This document shows positions 16,291 to 25,547 of a DNA stretch of 64,000 nt, one piece after another. Source of the DNA: CAKSQL01 sp045649415 (GTDB lineage: Bacteria; Bacillota; Clostridia; UBA1381); contig JAZRPY010000002.1 of the NCBI GenBank assembly GCA_045649415.1, positions 45,612 through 109,611 of the forward strand, in the 5' to 3' direction. The translations under genes and the position numbers were made by a program. How positions within the stretch are numbered: position 1 is the first letter of the stretch; every line of letters starts with the position of its first letter. Below the pieces are notes generated by a model. The model was not told where the DNA came from. It was given only the letters and a program-made list of their open reading frames with translations, and made no database searches.

Positions 16291-17235
16291 ATGATTAAAA
16301 AAATTATTTCCTATTTTATGTGTATGATTGTTTTGTCCTTTTCCTCAGGGTGCAGTAATGCTCCACAAAAGTCAATTGATGATACCTTTGATATTGTATG
16401 CACAATTGCACCATATTATGATTGGGCAAGGAATATAACAAAGGATGCAAAGGATGTTTCTCTTTCATTATTAGTGAATGACGGAAGTGATTTGCATAGC
16501 TATCAACCCTCAACAGAGGACATTTTAAAGCTCACCAATTGCGATATTTTAATCTACACAGGTGGCACCTCGGATGCTTGGGTAGAGGAGGTTTTGAAAT
16601 CAACCACCTATCAGGGAAAGACCATAAAGCTCATGGACTATATCGAAAATCCACTTTCTCTGCCACACTCTGTCACCGAGGAAAACCACTCTCACAGCGA
16701 GAATGAAATTATCGACGAGCATATCTGGCTATCAGTTAAAAATGCAATTTCCCTTACATCTGTTATTGCAGATACATTTATCTCGGAAAATCAGGAAAAT
16801 CAAGCAATTTACGAGGAAAACAAAATTGCATATACCCAAGCACTCAAAAAGCTTGATTCTATGTATGCAGAAGCATTTCCCACTCCAAAGACTCTTATCT
16901 TTGCAGACAGATTTCCTTTTGTGTATCTGGCAAATGACTACAATTTAAGCTATCATATAGCATTTTCGGGTTGCTCTGCCGATTCCGAATCCGACTTTGA
17001 AACCGTTATGGAACTAGCAAAAAAGGCAGACCTTGAAAAAGCAAGTGCGATTTTTGTGACCGACAACCAGAATTTAAAGCTTTCAACCACAGTGATTTCA
17101 AACACTGCCTCGCAGCTATTGGAGATTGCATCCTTAAAATCAATGCAGGCATCTACCCTTTCAAGCCTCGACGATGAAAGCTACTATGATATTATGCTTG
17201 AAAATCTTGAGGTTTTAAAAAGAGTATTTAATTAA
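16291..17235 (+). CDS. znuA: Zinc ABC transporter substrate-binding lipoprotein
   Basis: Cluster A-I binding protein that captures zinc outside the membrane for import. Of 314 residues the first 21 form a lipoprotein signal with lipobox FSSGC. Metal-site features are HSYQPSTEDI (about 75), a short His-rich loop with NHSHSENE then EHIWLSVKNA (about 145), a mid-protein DRFPFVYLANDY region and a C-terminal acidic ligand region. ATG 16291 follows AAAGGAG at eight bases; an earlier in-frame start overlaps the regulator gene. The His loop and the Zur context favour zinc over manganese. Confidence 0.9.
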   Translation: MIKKIISYFMCMIVLSFSSGCSNAPQKSIDDTFDIVCTIAPYYDWARNITKDAKDVSLSLLVNDGSDLHSYQPSTEDILKLTNCDILIYTGGTSDAWVEEVLKSTTYQGKTIKLMDYIENPLSLPHSVTEENHSHSENEIIDEHIWLSVKNAISLTSVIADTFISENQENQAIYEENKIAYTQALKKLDSMYAEAFPTPKTLIFADRFPFVYLANDYNLSYHIAFSGCSADSESDFETVMELAKKADLEKASAIFVTDNQNLKLSTTVISNTASQLLEIASLKSMQASTLSSLDDESYYDIMLENLEVLKRVFN

Positions 17236-17256
17236 ATTTAAGAAAGGCTAACCATT

Positions 17257-17952
17257 ATGGCATATTTAACTTGCGAAAATTTAACAATGGGATATGAGGG
17301 AAAGATTGTTTTTGAGGACATCTCCTTTTCCATAAATCAGGGTGATTATGTATCTATTGTGGGTGAAAACGGTTCAGGAAAAAGCACCCTTGTTAAAACA
17401 CTTTTAAGACTTGAAAAGCCAATTGGTGGAAAAATCACATTGGGTGACGGACTCTGGCACAACCAAATTGGCTATCTCCCTCAGCAATCGGAGATACAAA
17501 AGGATTTTCCTGCCTCTGTGATGGAGGTAGTTATGTCGGGATTTTTAAGCTCACATAGAGTATTCCCTTTTTATAAAAATCAGGAAAGAAAAAAAGCATT
17601 GAAAATTATGGATATGCTTGGGATTTCCTCTTTGGCTAAAAAATCCTATCGAGAGCTATCGGGCGGTCAGCAGCAAAGAGTGTTTTTAGCCCGTGCTTTA
17701 TGCGCCACCAATAAAATGCTTGTGTTAGACGAGCCTGTTGCAGGGCTTGACCCAAAGGTAACTGCCCAGATGTATGACATAATAAACACACTGAACCACG
17801 AAAAAAAGGTTACTATTATAATGATTTCCCATGATGTGAGAGCAGCTATAAAGTACTCCTCGCACATTCTCCATATTGGTCACAATTCTGTGTTTTTCGG
17901 CACTAAGGACCAGTATATGAAAAGTGAGACAGGTCAGAAATTCCTGCTTTAA
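17257..17952 (+). CDS. znuC: Zinc ABC transporter ATP-binding protein
   Basis: Energises zinc import. The 231-residue nucleotide-binding subunit has Walker A GENGSGKST (about 38-46), Q-loop QIGYLPQQ, signature LSGGQQQRVFLARAL (about 131-145), Walker B MLVLDEP and the switch His in MISHD. The ATG at 17257 follows AAGAAAGG. It lies 21 bp after znuA and 25 bp before the permease gene in one operon. Confidence 0.93.
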   Translation: MAYLTCENLTMGYEGKIVFEDISFSINQGDYVSIVGENGSGKSTLVKTLLRLEKPIGGKITLGDGLWHNQIGYLPQQSEIQKDFPASVMEVVMSGFLSSHRVFPFYKNQERKKALKIMDMLGISSLAKKSYRELSGGQQQRVFLARALCATNKMLVLDEPVAGLDPKVTAQMYDIINTLNHEKKVTIIMISHDVRAAIKYSSHILHIGHNSVFFGTKDQYMKSETGQKFLL

Positions 17953-17977
17953 TTGATTGTTTTGAAAGGACCTTATT

Positions 17978-18814
17978 ATGAACGATATACTTATTAAGCT
18001 ATCTGAATATATGGCATATCCCTTTGTGCGCTATGCACTCCTGTCAGGGATTTTGATTGCTCTTTGCTCATCACTTCTTGGTGTGACACTGGTGTTAAAA
18101 AGATTTTCCTATATAGGTGACGGACTGTCCCATGTGGCATTCGGAGCAATGGCAATAGCAACGGTTTTAAATATCTCCCAGAATATGCTTGTGGTAATGC
18201 CTATAACCATTATTTTTGCAATTTTACTCTTAAGAGTTGGTAAAAGATCAAAAATTCACGGGGATTCGGCAATTGCTATGGTGTCGGTGGGGACAATTGC
18301 CATAGGCTATCTCTTAATGAACATTTTCTCTACATCCCCCAATATATCAGGGGATGTGTGCTCGTCCCTTTTCGGCTCTGTGTCAATATTAACTCTTTCA
18401 AAAGGTGATGTTATAATATGCGCCATAGCCTCGGCAGCTGTTATTTTATTATACACCCTTTTATATAACAAAATATTCTTAGTCACCTTCGACGAGGATT
18501 TTGCAACTGCAATTGGTATAAAAAGTCAAATGTATAATATGATTATTGCGATTATAGCTGCAATTGTGATTGTGCTTGCGATGAATTTAGTGGGTTCACT
18601 TTTAACCTCTGCACTTGTTATATTCCCTGCACTCTCCTCAATGCGAATATTCAAAAGCTTCAAATCGGTTATAATCTTTTCGGGCATATTTTCAGTTCTT
18701 GCAGCAGGACTTGGAATTATTGCCTCAATTCTTCTCTCAACACCTGTGGGAGCAACTATTGTGGTGGTTGAAATGCTACTGTTTGGAATATGCTATATTT
18801 CAGGTCGGCACTAA
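17978..18814 (+). CDS. znuB: Zinc ABC transporter membrane permease
   Basis: Forms the membrane channel of the zinc importer (ABC-3 family). The 278 residues contain about eight helices, with the family stretches GDGLSHVAFGAMAI (about 47-60) and NLVGSLLTSALVIFPALSS (about 206-224). The ATG at 17978 follows GAAAGGA. It is last in the zur-znuACB operon, followed by a strong terminator shared with trmD. Confidence 0.93.
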   Translation: MNDILIKLSEYMAYPFVRYALLSGILIALCSSLLGVTLVLKRFSYIGDGLSHVAFGAMAIATVLNISQNMLVVMPITIIFAILLLRVGKRSKIHGDSAIAMVSVGTIAIGYLLMNIFSTSPNISGDVCSSLFGSVSILTLSKGDVIICAIASAAVILLYTLLYNKIFLVTFDEDFATAIGIKSQMYNMIIAIIAAIVIVLAMNLVGSLLTSALVIFPALSSMRIFKSFKSVIIFSGIFSVLAAGLGIIASILLSTPVGATIVVVEMLLFGICYISGRH

Positions 18815-18818
18815 AATT

Positions 18819-18846
18819 AAAAAGGATAGCATCAGCTATCCTTTTT
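18819..18846. terminator. Bidirectional intrinsic terminator
   Basis: A 12-bp stem AAAAAGGATAGC / GCTATCCTTTTT with loop ATCA sits between the convergent znuB and trmD; the end of trmD lies within the stem. Confidence 0.92.
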
Positions 18847-19569
18847 TAGTTGCTCTATATATTCTAATTCTCTTTTAGTCAAGGTAACATTTTTAAGCAT
18901 ATCAGGTCGTTTTAAAAAGGTATTTTTAATTGACTCTTTTCTTTTCCATTCCTCAATTTTTGCGTGATGGCCCGATATCAACACCTCAGGTATTGAAACT
19001 CCCATAAATTCCTCAGGACGCGTGTATTGAGGATACTCCAAAAGTCCTGAATAATGGCTCTCATTTTCATAGGAGCTTTCGGAGGACAACACCCCCGGCA
19101 ACATTCTCGATACAGCGTCAATCACTGCCATGGCAGGAATTTCCCCACCTGTTAGAACAAAATCTCCTATTGACACCTCAGCATCCACAAGCATATCAAT
19201 AATTCTTTGGTCAACTCCCTCATAATGTCCACACAAAATCACTATATGCTTATATTCTGCATACTCTTTCGCAAGCTCCTGACTGAAAACCCTTCCTTGT
19301 GGCGACATATAGATAGTGAAGGGCTTATAGTCCAAATCCTTCACAATGCTCTGATATGCATCATAGATAGGTTGCGGAGTCATAAGCATTCCTCCACCTC
19401 CACTATAGGGATAATCGTCAGTTTTCTTATGCTTATTTTTTGAAAAGTCACGGATATTTATAAAATTAAATTGAATTATGCCCTTTTCAACTGCACGGGC
19501 AATGATGCTATCTCCCAACACTGCCTCAAACATATCAGGGAAAAGGGTAAGCACATCAAATCTTATCAT
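18832..19569 (-). CDS. trmD: tRNA (guanine-N1)-methyltransferase TrmD
   Basis: Methylates G37 next to the anticodon using S-adenosylmethionine, preventing frameshifting. The 245 residues show the SPOUT trefoil-knot region ILCGHYEGVDQRI (about 110-122) and SIGDFVLTGGEIPAM (about 132-146), and the N-terminal FDVLTLFPDMF. The start codon overlaps the rimM stop by 4 bp, so translation is coupled. It ends the rimM-trmD tail of the arginine transcription unit. Confidence 0.95.
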   Translation of the reverse strand: MIRFDVLTLFPDMFEAVLGDSIIARAVEKGIIQFNFINIRDFSKNKHKKTDDYPYSGGGGMLMTPQPIYDAYQSIVKDLDYKPFTIYMSPQGRVFSQELAKEYAEYKHIVILCGHYEGVDQRIIDMLVDAEVSIGDFVLTGGEIPAMAVIDAVSRMLPGVLSSESSYENESHYSGLLEYPQYTRPEEFMGVSIPEVLISGHHAKIEEWKRKESIKNTFLKRPDMLKNVTLTKRELEYIEQLKKDS

Positions 19570-20075
19570 AAATCCTCCAAGCCCTCCATTAAATGAACAA
19601 CTGCCTCGCCTTTTTCAATATCAACCGATAAAACCACCCCATCAATGACAGGGATTAGTAAATCCTTGTTGTTTTCTCTTTCTACCACATAAATATCATT
19701 TGCACCTGTGTTGATAACATCCTTGATTTTTCCAAGCACCTCACCTGTGTCCTTAACAACCGAAAAGCCTATAAGGTCGGCAATATAATATACTCCCTCG
19801 GGAAGCTCGCCCAAATCCTCACGCTTTGCATACAAAATGCTATTTTTCAAGGGCTCTGCCTCATTGATATCATTAAGCTCCTTAAATTTCACAATCAGGT
19901 TGTTTTTTTGATATCTAACTGAGGAAATTGTGAAATATATCTTCTCTCCCTTTTTCTTTAAATATACCCCCTCCAAGTCCTCAAACACATCAGGAGTATC
20001 TGTCCAGGGCATAATTTTAACCTCACCCTTCAAGCCATGAGTATTGATAATTTTTCCAACCTCAAGAAAATCCAT
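19566..20075 (-). CDS. rimM: Ribosome maturation factor RimM
   Basis: Assists maturation of the 30S head around S19. The 169 residues have the N-terminal RimM barrel (VGKIINTHGLKGEVKIMP, then FEDLEGVYLKKKG) and the C-terminal PRC-barrel-like half with YYIADLIGFSVV and NDIYVVERENNKDLLIPVI. The ATG at 20075 has AGGTAGGA upstream. It overlaps trmD. The usual neighbours rpsP and rplS are not here; instead argC is immediately upstream. Confidence 0.93.
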   Translation of the reverse strand: MDFLEVGKIINTHGLKGEVKIMPWTDTPDVFEDLEGVYLKKKGEKIYFTISSVRYQKNNLIVKFKELNDINEAEPLKNSILYAKREDLGELPEGVYYIADLIGFSVVKDTGEVLGKIKDVINTGANDIYVVERENNKDLLIPVIDGVVLSVDIEKGEAVVHLMEGLEDL

Positions 20076-20089
20076 ATCCTACCTCCAAA

Positions 20090-21127
20090 TTATAGATAGA
20101 AGCCTGCGTGGTCAAGTGCAGTCTTTTCATCTAATCCAAACATTAAATTCATATTCTGGACTGCTTGTCCTGCTGCTCCCTTAACAATATTATCAAGAGT
20201 TGAAACAACAACTGCTCTGTTTAATCTCTTATCCACACAAATACCTATATCCACAAAGTTACTGCCTGCAACATGCTTTGTTTCAGGAAGCTCACCTGCA
20301 TTTTTCACACGAACAAAGAACTCGTCCTTATAATATTCCTTATATAAATCAACAAGCTCCTCAGTTGTGCAAGGCTTATTTAAATTCATATAGATTGTTG
20401 ACAAAATTCCTCTCTTTTGTGGAATAAGATGTGGAGTGAAGGATAGCATAATGCTCTCTCCTGCAACATTTGAAAGCTCCTGTTCAATCTCCGATGTATG
20501 ACGGTGGGTTGCAATTTTATATGCCTTTGAATTTTCAGTACATTCGCAGAAATGATATGCTAAATTCAAGCTCCTGCCTGCACCTGTCACTCCTGATTTT
20601 GCATCGATTATAATATTCTTTGTATCGGCTATACCCTTTTTCAATAAGGGCACTGCACCAAGTATTGAACAGGTGGTGTAGCAACCGGGATTTCCGATTA
20701 GTCTTGCCTTTTTGATTTTATCTCTGTGAAGCTCGCATAATCCATATACAGATTCTGCCAAAAGCTCAGGTGATGAATGAGGCTCTCCGTACCACTCCTC
20801 ATATACCTTGGCATCGTCATAGCGATAGTCACCACTCAAATCAATAACCTTTACCCCTGTTTTCAACAATTCGGGTATCACTGTCTTTGATGCTCCGTGA
20901 GGAAGGGCTGTGAATGCCACATCACATTTTGACACTGCATCCATATCCACCTCAGTGCATTCCTTTTCAAGAATATGCCTTAAATTCTGATATACATCAC
21001 TTATCTTCTCACCCTTGAAGGTTTGTGAGCCTAAAACCTCAATGCTTACCTCAGGATGATTTGTTAGAAGTCTCACAAGCTCAATCCCTGCATATCCTGT
21101 TGCTCCCAAAACTGCTGCCTTAATCAT
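20090..21127 (-). CDS. argC: N-acetyl-gamma-glutamyl-phosphate reductase
   Basis: Third step of arginine synthesis: reduces N-acetylglutamyl phosphate to the semialdehyde with NADPH. The 345 residues have the Rossmann motif GATGYAGIEL near the N-terminus, catalytic Cys in IGNPGCYTT (about 146) and the conserved PHLIPQKRGI stretch. Of two close ATGs, 21127 is preferred because GGGGAG is 8 bases upstream; the one at 21133 would be only 2 bases away. Downstream of the acetyltransferase gene in the arginine operon. Confidence 0.94.
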   Translation of the reverse strand: MIKAAVLGATGYAGIELVRLLTNHPEVSIEVLGSQTFKGEKISDVYQNLRHILEKECTEVDMDAVSKCDVAFTALPHGASKTVIPELLKTGVKVIDLSGDYRYDDAKVYEEWYGEPHSSPELLAESVYGLCELHRDKIKKARLIGNPGCYTTCSILGAVPLLKKGIADTKNIIIDAKSGVTGAGRSLNLAYHFCECTENSKAYKIATHRHTSEIEQELSNVAGESIMLSFTPHLIPQKRGILSTIYMNLNKPCTTEELVDLYKEYYKDEFFVRVKNAGELPETKHVAGSNFVDIGICVDKRLNRAVVVSTLDNIVKGAAGQAVQNMNLMFGLDEKTALDHAGFYL

Positions 21128-21142
21128 TTTCATAACTCCCCT

Positions 21143-21634
21143 TTACTCATAATCCTTTACCAATAATGCTCTTATATATCCTCTTTCCTTATCCGTTGAG
21201 TCAATGTAAAAGCCACGACCATAATAAAATCTCACAAGAGATGTTATTTTTGACGCTGTATGAAGAGAAAGCTTTTTAACGCCTTCCTCAATCATTATTT
21301 TATCAACTATATTCATAATTGACTTTCCGATACCATTATTCTGGGAGGTGAGCTTAACACCAAATCTGCTAAGATATGCAGTTTTGCCCTCTTTGTTAAT
21401 TTCAAGTCTTACACTTCCAACAGGTGTACCATTTGAGAATGCTATTAAAACTATTTTTGATTCAATATCCTTTTCGATGTCCTCGTAGGTTTCGTCCAAT
21501 GCAGCAGTATGGTCAACTCCTGCAAGCTCCCTATACTTTATAAATGCTTCTCTGGTTATGCTCAAAACATCCTCAATATCATCCTTGGTTGCCAGGCGCA
21601 CCTGGAAAAGTGTGTTAAATTCATAATTTTTCAT
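21143..21634 (-). CDS. GNAT acetyltransferase in arginine operon, possible N-acetylglutamate synthase
   Basis: Acetyl-CoA-dependent N-acetyltransferase fold of about 163 residues: VRLATKDDIEDVLSITREAF at the start, GTPVGSVRLEI as the central strand and a pyrophosphate-binding loop variant SQNNGIGKSIM (about 100-110). It lies 3-12 bp downstream of argF and 15 bp before argC. No argJ or argA is nearby, so acetylation of glutamate is an attractive guess, but nothing in the sequence proves the substrate. Several ATGs cluster at 21634-21643; 21634 has the best spacing from AAGGG. Confidence 0.82.
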   Translation of the reverse strand: MKNYEFNTLFQVRLATKDDIEDVLSITREAFIKYRELAGVDHTAALDETYEDIEKDIESKIVLIAFSNGTPVGSVRLEINKEGKTAYLSRFGVKLTSQNNGIGKSIMNIVDKIMIEEGVKKLSLHTASKITSLVRFYYGRGFYIDSTDKERGYIRALLVKDYE

Positions 21635-21646
21635 TTTCATCATCCC

Positions 21647-22570
21647 TTATTTATTGCCCATTAGTGTTGCCATTATTGCCTTTTGTGCATGAAGTCTGTT
21701 TTCTGCCTCATCAAATATAACAGATTGCTTTCCGTCTATTATATCCTCGGTTACTTCAAAACCCCTGTATGCAGGCAGACAATGCAAGAATATTGCATTA
21801 TCCTTCGCATTTGACATCAACTTTTCGTTCACCTGATATGGCATAAAGATTTTAATTCTTTCTTCCTTTTCTGACTCCATACCCATACTAACCCAGGTAT
21901 CTGTATAAACAACATCTGCATTTTTGATAGCTTCTATCGGGTCATTGGTTATTATAAGCTCTGCTGAGCTTTCCTTAAAGTCCATTTTTGCATTTTCAGT
22001 TACCTCTGAATCAGGCATATAGCCTTCAGGAGATGCAATTGCACAATCTATTCCCATCTTTCCACAGCCATACATAAGTGAATGTGCCATATTATTTCCG
22101 TCGCCTATATATGCAAGCTTTAAGCCCTCTAATTTTCCCTTTTTCTCATAAATGGTCTGGAGGTCTGCAAGCACCTGACAGGGATGCAACAAATCAGTAA
22201 GAGCATTTATTATGGGTATATCTGCATATTCTGCAAGGTCAAGAACATCCTGATGAGAGAAGGTTCTAATCATTATTCCGTCTAAGTATCTTTCAAGCAC
22301 CTTTGCAGTATCATAGATGGTTTCTCCTCTGCCAAGCTGAATATCGTTAGCTGACAAAAACAATGGATATCCACCCAATTGCACCATTCCCACCTCAAAG
22401 GATACACGGGTACGAGTTGAGGATTTTGAAAAAATCATACCAAGAGTTTTTCCCTTTAGTATTGGCTCGAATATCCCATTTTTCGCGTCCTTTTTAAGCT
22501 TTAATGCAAGTTCCAAAAGCTTTGATAATTCTTCCCTATTAACATCATGTAAACTTATAAAATCCTTCAT
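21647..22570 (-). CDS. argF: Ornithine carbamoyltransferase
   Basis: Forms citrulline from ornithine and carbamoyl phosphate. The 307 residues are standard length. Motifs are the carbamoyl-phosphate site SKSSTRTRVSFE (about 49-60), HPCQVLADLQT (about 127-137), DTWVSMG for ornithine binding and FLHCLPAYRG near 262. The ATG at 22570 follows GAAGGGGA. It sits between argD and the acetyltransferase gene. Catabolic use cannot be excluded, but biosynthetic neighbours and the ARG box favour anabolism. Confidence 0.95.
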   Translation of the reverse strand: MKDFISLHDVNREELSKLLELALKLKKDAKNGIFEPILKGKTLGMIFSKSSTRTRVSFEVGMVQLGGYPLFLSANDIQLGRGETIYDTAKVLERYLDGIMIRTFSHQDVLDLAEYADIPIINALTDLLHPCQVLADLQTIYEKKGKLEGLKLAYIGDGNNMAHSLMYGCGKMGIDCAIASPEGYMPDSEVTENAKMDFKESSAELIITNDPIEAIKNADVVYTDTWVSMGMESEKEERIKIFMPYQVNEKLMSNAKDNAIFLHCLPAYRGFEVTEDIIDGKQSVIFDEAENRLHAQKAIMATLMGNK

Positions 22571-22588
22571 AATAAAATCCCCTTCTTT

Positions 22589-23779
22589 TTATAGCTCTTT
22601 TATGCTTTCCTCTAATGCCTTGATAAATCCGTCAACATCCTCTTTTGTGATTATAAGAGGAGGTGCCAATCTCAATGTGCTTCCACAAAGACTTGTTAAA
22701 TACTTCTTATCAAACATTTTCTTATATATTTTCTTTGCATCATCTGTTTCAAATTCAATGCCGATTAAAAGCCCTGCACATCTTAAATCAATGATTTTGT
22801 TTGATTTGGTTTTAATCTGTTGGAGCTTATCCATAAAATAACCACTCATAGCCTTCGCATTATCCAGAAGCTTGTTTTTTTCAATAATATCAAAAACTGC
22901 ATTTCCTGCTGCCGATGCCAAAGGATTTCCACCAAAAGTTGAACCGTGGTCACCGGGTGAAAAGCTATCTGCCACAAAGTCCTTGGCACATACTGCTCCG
23001 ATTGGAACTCCACCACCCAATGCTTTTGCCATTGTGAATATGTCGGGCTCTACTCCATACATCTGGTGTGCAACCCAATAGCCTGTTCTTCCCATACCTG
23101 TCTGCACCTCATCAAATATCAGTAAAATTCCCTTTTCGTCGCATATTTTTCTCAAAGCCTCAACATACGCCTTACTCATAGGATGAACTCCACTTTCTCC
23201 CTGAATAAGCTCTATCATAATAGCAGCTGTTTTATCAGTTATTGCAGCCTTTATGGCTTCAATATTATCAGGCTCTACCTGAATAAAGCCAGGTGCTAAG
23301 GGCCTGTATGGTGCCTGATATTTTTCCTGACCTGTTGCAGCAACCGTTGCCAAGGTCCTTCCATGGAAGGATTTATTTAAAGATATAATCTCATACTTAT
23401 CTATTTTCTTTTTATAAAAATATATTTTTGCAAGCTTGATTGCACCCTCATTTGCCTCAGCTCCTGAATTTGCAAGGAATACCTTGTCTGCTGATGAGTG
23501 CTTTACTATTTTTTCAGCAAGCATAGTCTGTGGTTCATTATAGTAGTAATTTGATAGATGAATTTGCTTATCAATCTGCTCATGAAGTGCCGATATAAAC
23601 TCAGGATGTGAATGACCTAATACATTTACTGCAATTCCACCTAAAAAATCATTATAAGTGTCACCCTCAATTGTGGTGAGCTTTATCCCCTGCCCTTTTT
23701 CAAAAACAACAGGCAAGCGTTCACCAAATGTATTCATATAAAATTCTTTGTCTTTTTGAATTATTTCTTTTGTGTTCAA
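22589..23779 (-). CDS. argD: Acetylornithine aminotransferase
   Basis: PLP enzyme transferring an amino group to N-acetylglutamate semialdehyde. The 396 residues show the class-III aminotransferase pattern: NSGAEANEGAIKLAK (about 104), FHGRTLATVAATGQ, the DEVQTGMGRTG stretch and the PLP Lys in TMAKALGGGVPIG (about 246). The first ATG (23794) overlaps GAGGGG; the TTG at 23779 is 7 bases downstream of it and is the likely start. First gene of the arginine operon. Confidence 0.93.
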   Translation of the reverse strand: MNTKEIIQKDKEFYMNTFGERLPVVFEKGQGIKLTTIEGDTYNDFLGGIAVNVLGHSHPEFISALHEQIDKQIHLSNYYYNEPQTMLAEKIVKHSSADKVFLANSGAEANEGAIKLAKIYFYKKKIDKYEIISLNKSFHGRTLATVAATGQEKYQAPYRPLAPGFIQVEPDNIEAIKAAITDKTAAIMIELIQGESGVHPMSKAYVEALRKICDEKGILLIFDEVQTGMGRTGYWVAHQMYGVEPDIFTMAKALGGGVPIGAVCAKDFVADSFSPGDHGSTFGGNPLASAAGNAVFDIIEKNKLLDNAKAMSGYFMDKLQQIKTKSNKIIDLRCAGLLIGIEFETDDAKKIYKKMFDKKYLTSLCGSTLRLAPPLIITKEDVDGFIKALEESIKEL

Positions 23780-23816
23780 GGCTTTTCCCCTCATTCTTTA
23801 TAAAAATATACTTTAA

Positions 23817-23845
23817 ATTATACAACTCTATGAATAAAAATGCAA
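23817..23845 (-). promoter_or_regulatory. argD promoter with overlapping ARG box
   Basis: Minus strand: TTGCAT (23845-23840), 17 bases, TATAAT (23822-23817). The same stretch holds TGCATTTTTATTCA (23844-23831), which matches the ArgR/AhrC consensus TGNATWWWWATNCA on both strands and covers the -35 box. This places arginine repression directly at the operon promoter. No argR gene is in the window. Confidence 0.75.
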
Positions 23846-23971
23846 TAGTGTTTTACTTATTTTATGAAATAATTATGATTTTTTACTTGTAAATTACTTG
23901 TTTTTGTCAATATTACTATAAATTATACAAAATACTGCATAAAATTTATAATTATACATTTAAGTTTATTT

Positions 23972-25528
23972 TTATGCATTGTTAAGCACCATATTTTCTG
24001 CACACACAATTCCATCAACTGCCGCAGACATTATTCCGCCTGCATAGCCTGCTCCCTCGCCACAAGGATATAATCCACCAATATTTGCCTGACAATCCTC
24101 TCCTCTTATTATCCTCACAGGTGACGAGCTTCTTGTTTCGGGTGCGGTTAAAATTGCATCTTTATCTTTAAAACCCTTTAGTTTTTTATCAAATATCAGG
24201 ATTGCTTCTCTCATTGAGTCACACACAAATTTTGGCAAACAGCAATCTATTTTACCCCATTTTATTCCGGGAAGGTAGGTAGGCTTTAATTGTCCTTCAC
24301 CTGTTGATGCAATGTCTTTTAGAAAATCCCCCACTCTCTGTGTTGGTGCATAATAGTTTTTCCCACCTTCTATATATGCGGCTCTTTCTATTTTTTCCTG
24401 AAACTTTATAGCCGACATAGGATTTTTGTCCTCAAAATCCGAGGGATTTACTCCCACAAGCAGAGCAGAATTGGAATTTTTGCCATCCCTTTTATAATAG
24501 CTCATTCCATTGGTTACAACTCCACCCTCATATGAAGCTGCTCCAACCACAACCCCACCCGGACACATACAAAATGTATATACACCTCTGCCATTTTCAA
24601 GATGTGCAGAAAGCTTATAATCTGCAGCACCAAGCAAGCTTTTTTTATCTCCATACTGAGCATCATTTATCATTTCCTGAGAATGTTCAATTCTTGCACC
24701 CACAGAAAAAGCCTTCTGTAGCATATCAACTCCCATTTGATACAGGGTACGGATTGTATCCCTTGCACTATGGCCAATAGCAAGAATTACATTATCGCAC
24801 AAAAGCTCTTCACCATTTACTATAACTCCTGTAACACGAGAATTTTTAACAACAAGCCTTTCCACACGACTTTCAAATCTTACCTCGCCACCGAGAGATT
24901 TGATATATTCTCGCATATTCTTAACTATTTCACACAAAAGGTCTGTTCCTATATGTGGCTTTGATGAATATATAATCTCCTCAGGTGCACCGAATTTCAC
25001 AAAATATTCCAAAACCTTTTTGCACCTTATATTTTTTATTCCTGTAGTCAGCTTTCCATCAGAAAATGTGCCTGCCCCACCCTCACCAAACTGAACATTG
25101 GACTCAGTATTTAATACCCCTGTTCTCTGGAATGAAAGAACCGACTCCATTCTTTTTTCAACACATTCCCCTCTTTCTATGATGATAGGTCTGTGTCCAT
25201 TTTCTGCAAGAACTATACCTGCAAAAAGTCCTGCAGGCCCTGATCCCACAATAACAGGTCTGGTTTTCATAGGTGGCACTTTCGGGAATTTATATTCTTT
25301 TTCAACCACCCGTTCGGCATTTTTGGAAAGCTTTATTTTGCTCTCTTCCAAAAATTCCACATCTATTGCATAATTATAATGAATATCCCGTTTTTTTCTT
25401 GCATCAATGGATTTTTTATAAATATGCCATTCTTTAATCTGGGAAGGGTTGCATAAAACAAGCTCTGCCACAAGCTCTGTGGTAAGCTCCTGATTGATCT
25501 CAACTCTTAAATTGCTGAATCTAATCAT
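23972..25528 (-). CDS. FAD-dependent oxidoreductase of the COG2509 type
   Basis: An uncharacterised flavoprotein family of about 520 residues. An N-terminal roughly 90-residue domain precedes the FAD-binding Rossmann motif VIVGSGPAGLFAGIVLAENG (about 92-111). Further features are IIIERGECVEKRMESV, the NVQFGEGGAGTFSDGKL stretch typical of the group (about 143-159) and a closing PCGEGAGYAGGIMSAAVDG. I recognise the family but not a reaction. The ATG at 25528 follows GGAGGGGA. It lies 19 bp downstream of another flavoprotein gene, and the two are probably co-transcribed. Confidence 0.87.
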   Translation of the reverse strand: MIRFSNLRVEINQELTTELVAELVLCNPSQIKEWHIYKKSIDARKKRDIHYNYAIDVEFLEESKIKLSKNAERVVEKEYKFPKVPPMKTRPVIVGSGPAGLFAGIVLAENGHRPIIIERGECVEKRMESVLSFQRTGVLNTESNVQFGEGGAGTFSDGKLTTGIKNIRCKKVLEYFVKFGAPEEIIYSSKPHIGTDLLCEIVKNMREYIKSLGGEVRFESRVERLVVKNSRVTGVIVNGEELLCDNVILAIGHSARDTIRTLYQMGVDMLQKAFSVGARIEHSQEMINDAQYGDKKSLLGAADYKLSAHLENGRGVYTFCMCPGGVVVGAASYEGGVVTNGMSYYKRDGKNSNSALLVGVNPSDFEDKNPMSAIKFQEKIERAAYIEGGKNYYAPTQRVGDFLKDIASTGEGQLKPTYLPGIKWGKIDCCLPKFVCDSMREAILIFDKKLKGFKDKDAILTAPETRSSSPVRIIRGEDCQANIGGLYPCGEGAGYAGGIMSAAVDGIVCAENMVLNNA

Positions 25529-25547
25529 ATTATCCCCTCCTTGTTTT

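Noticed and set aside
20200..20427. 75-codon and similar plus-strand frames inside argC and other minus-strand genes
   Set aside because: They lie antisense to well-supported genes and show no start signals or family patterns.
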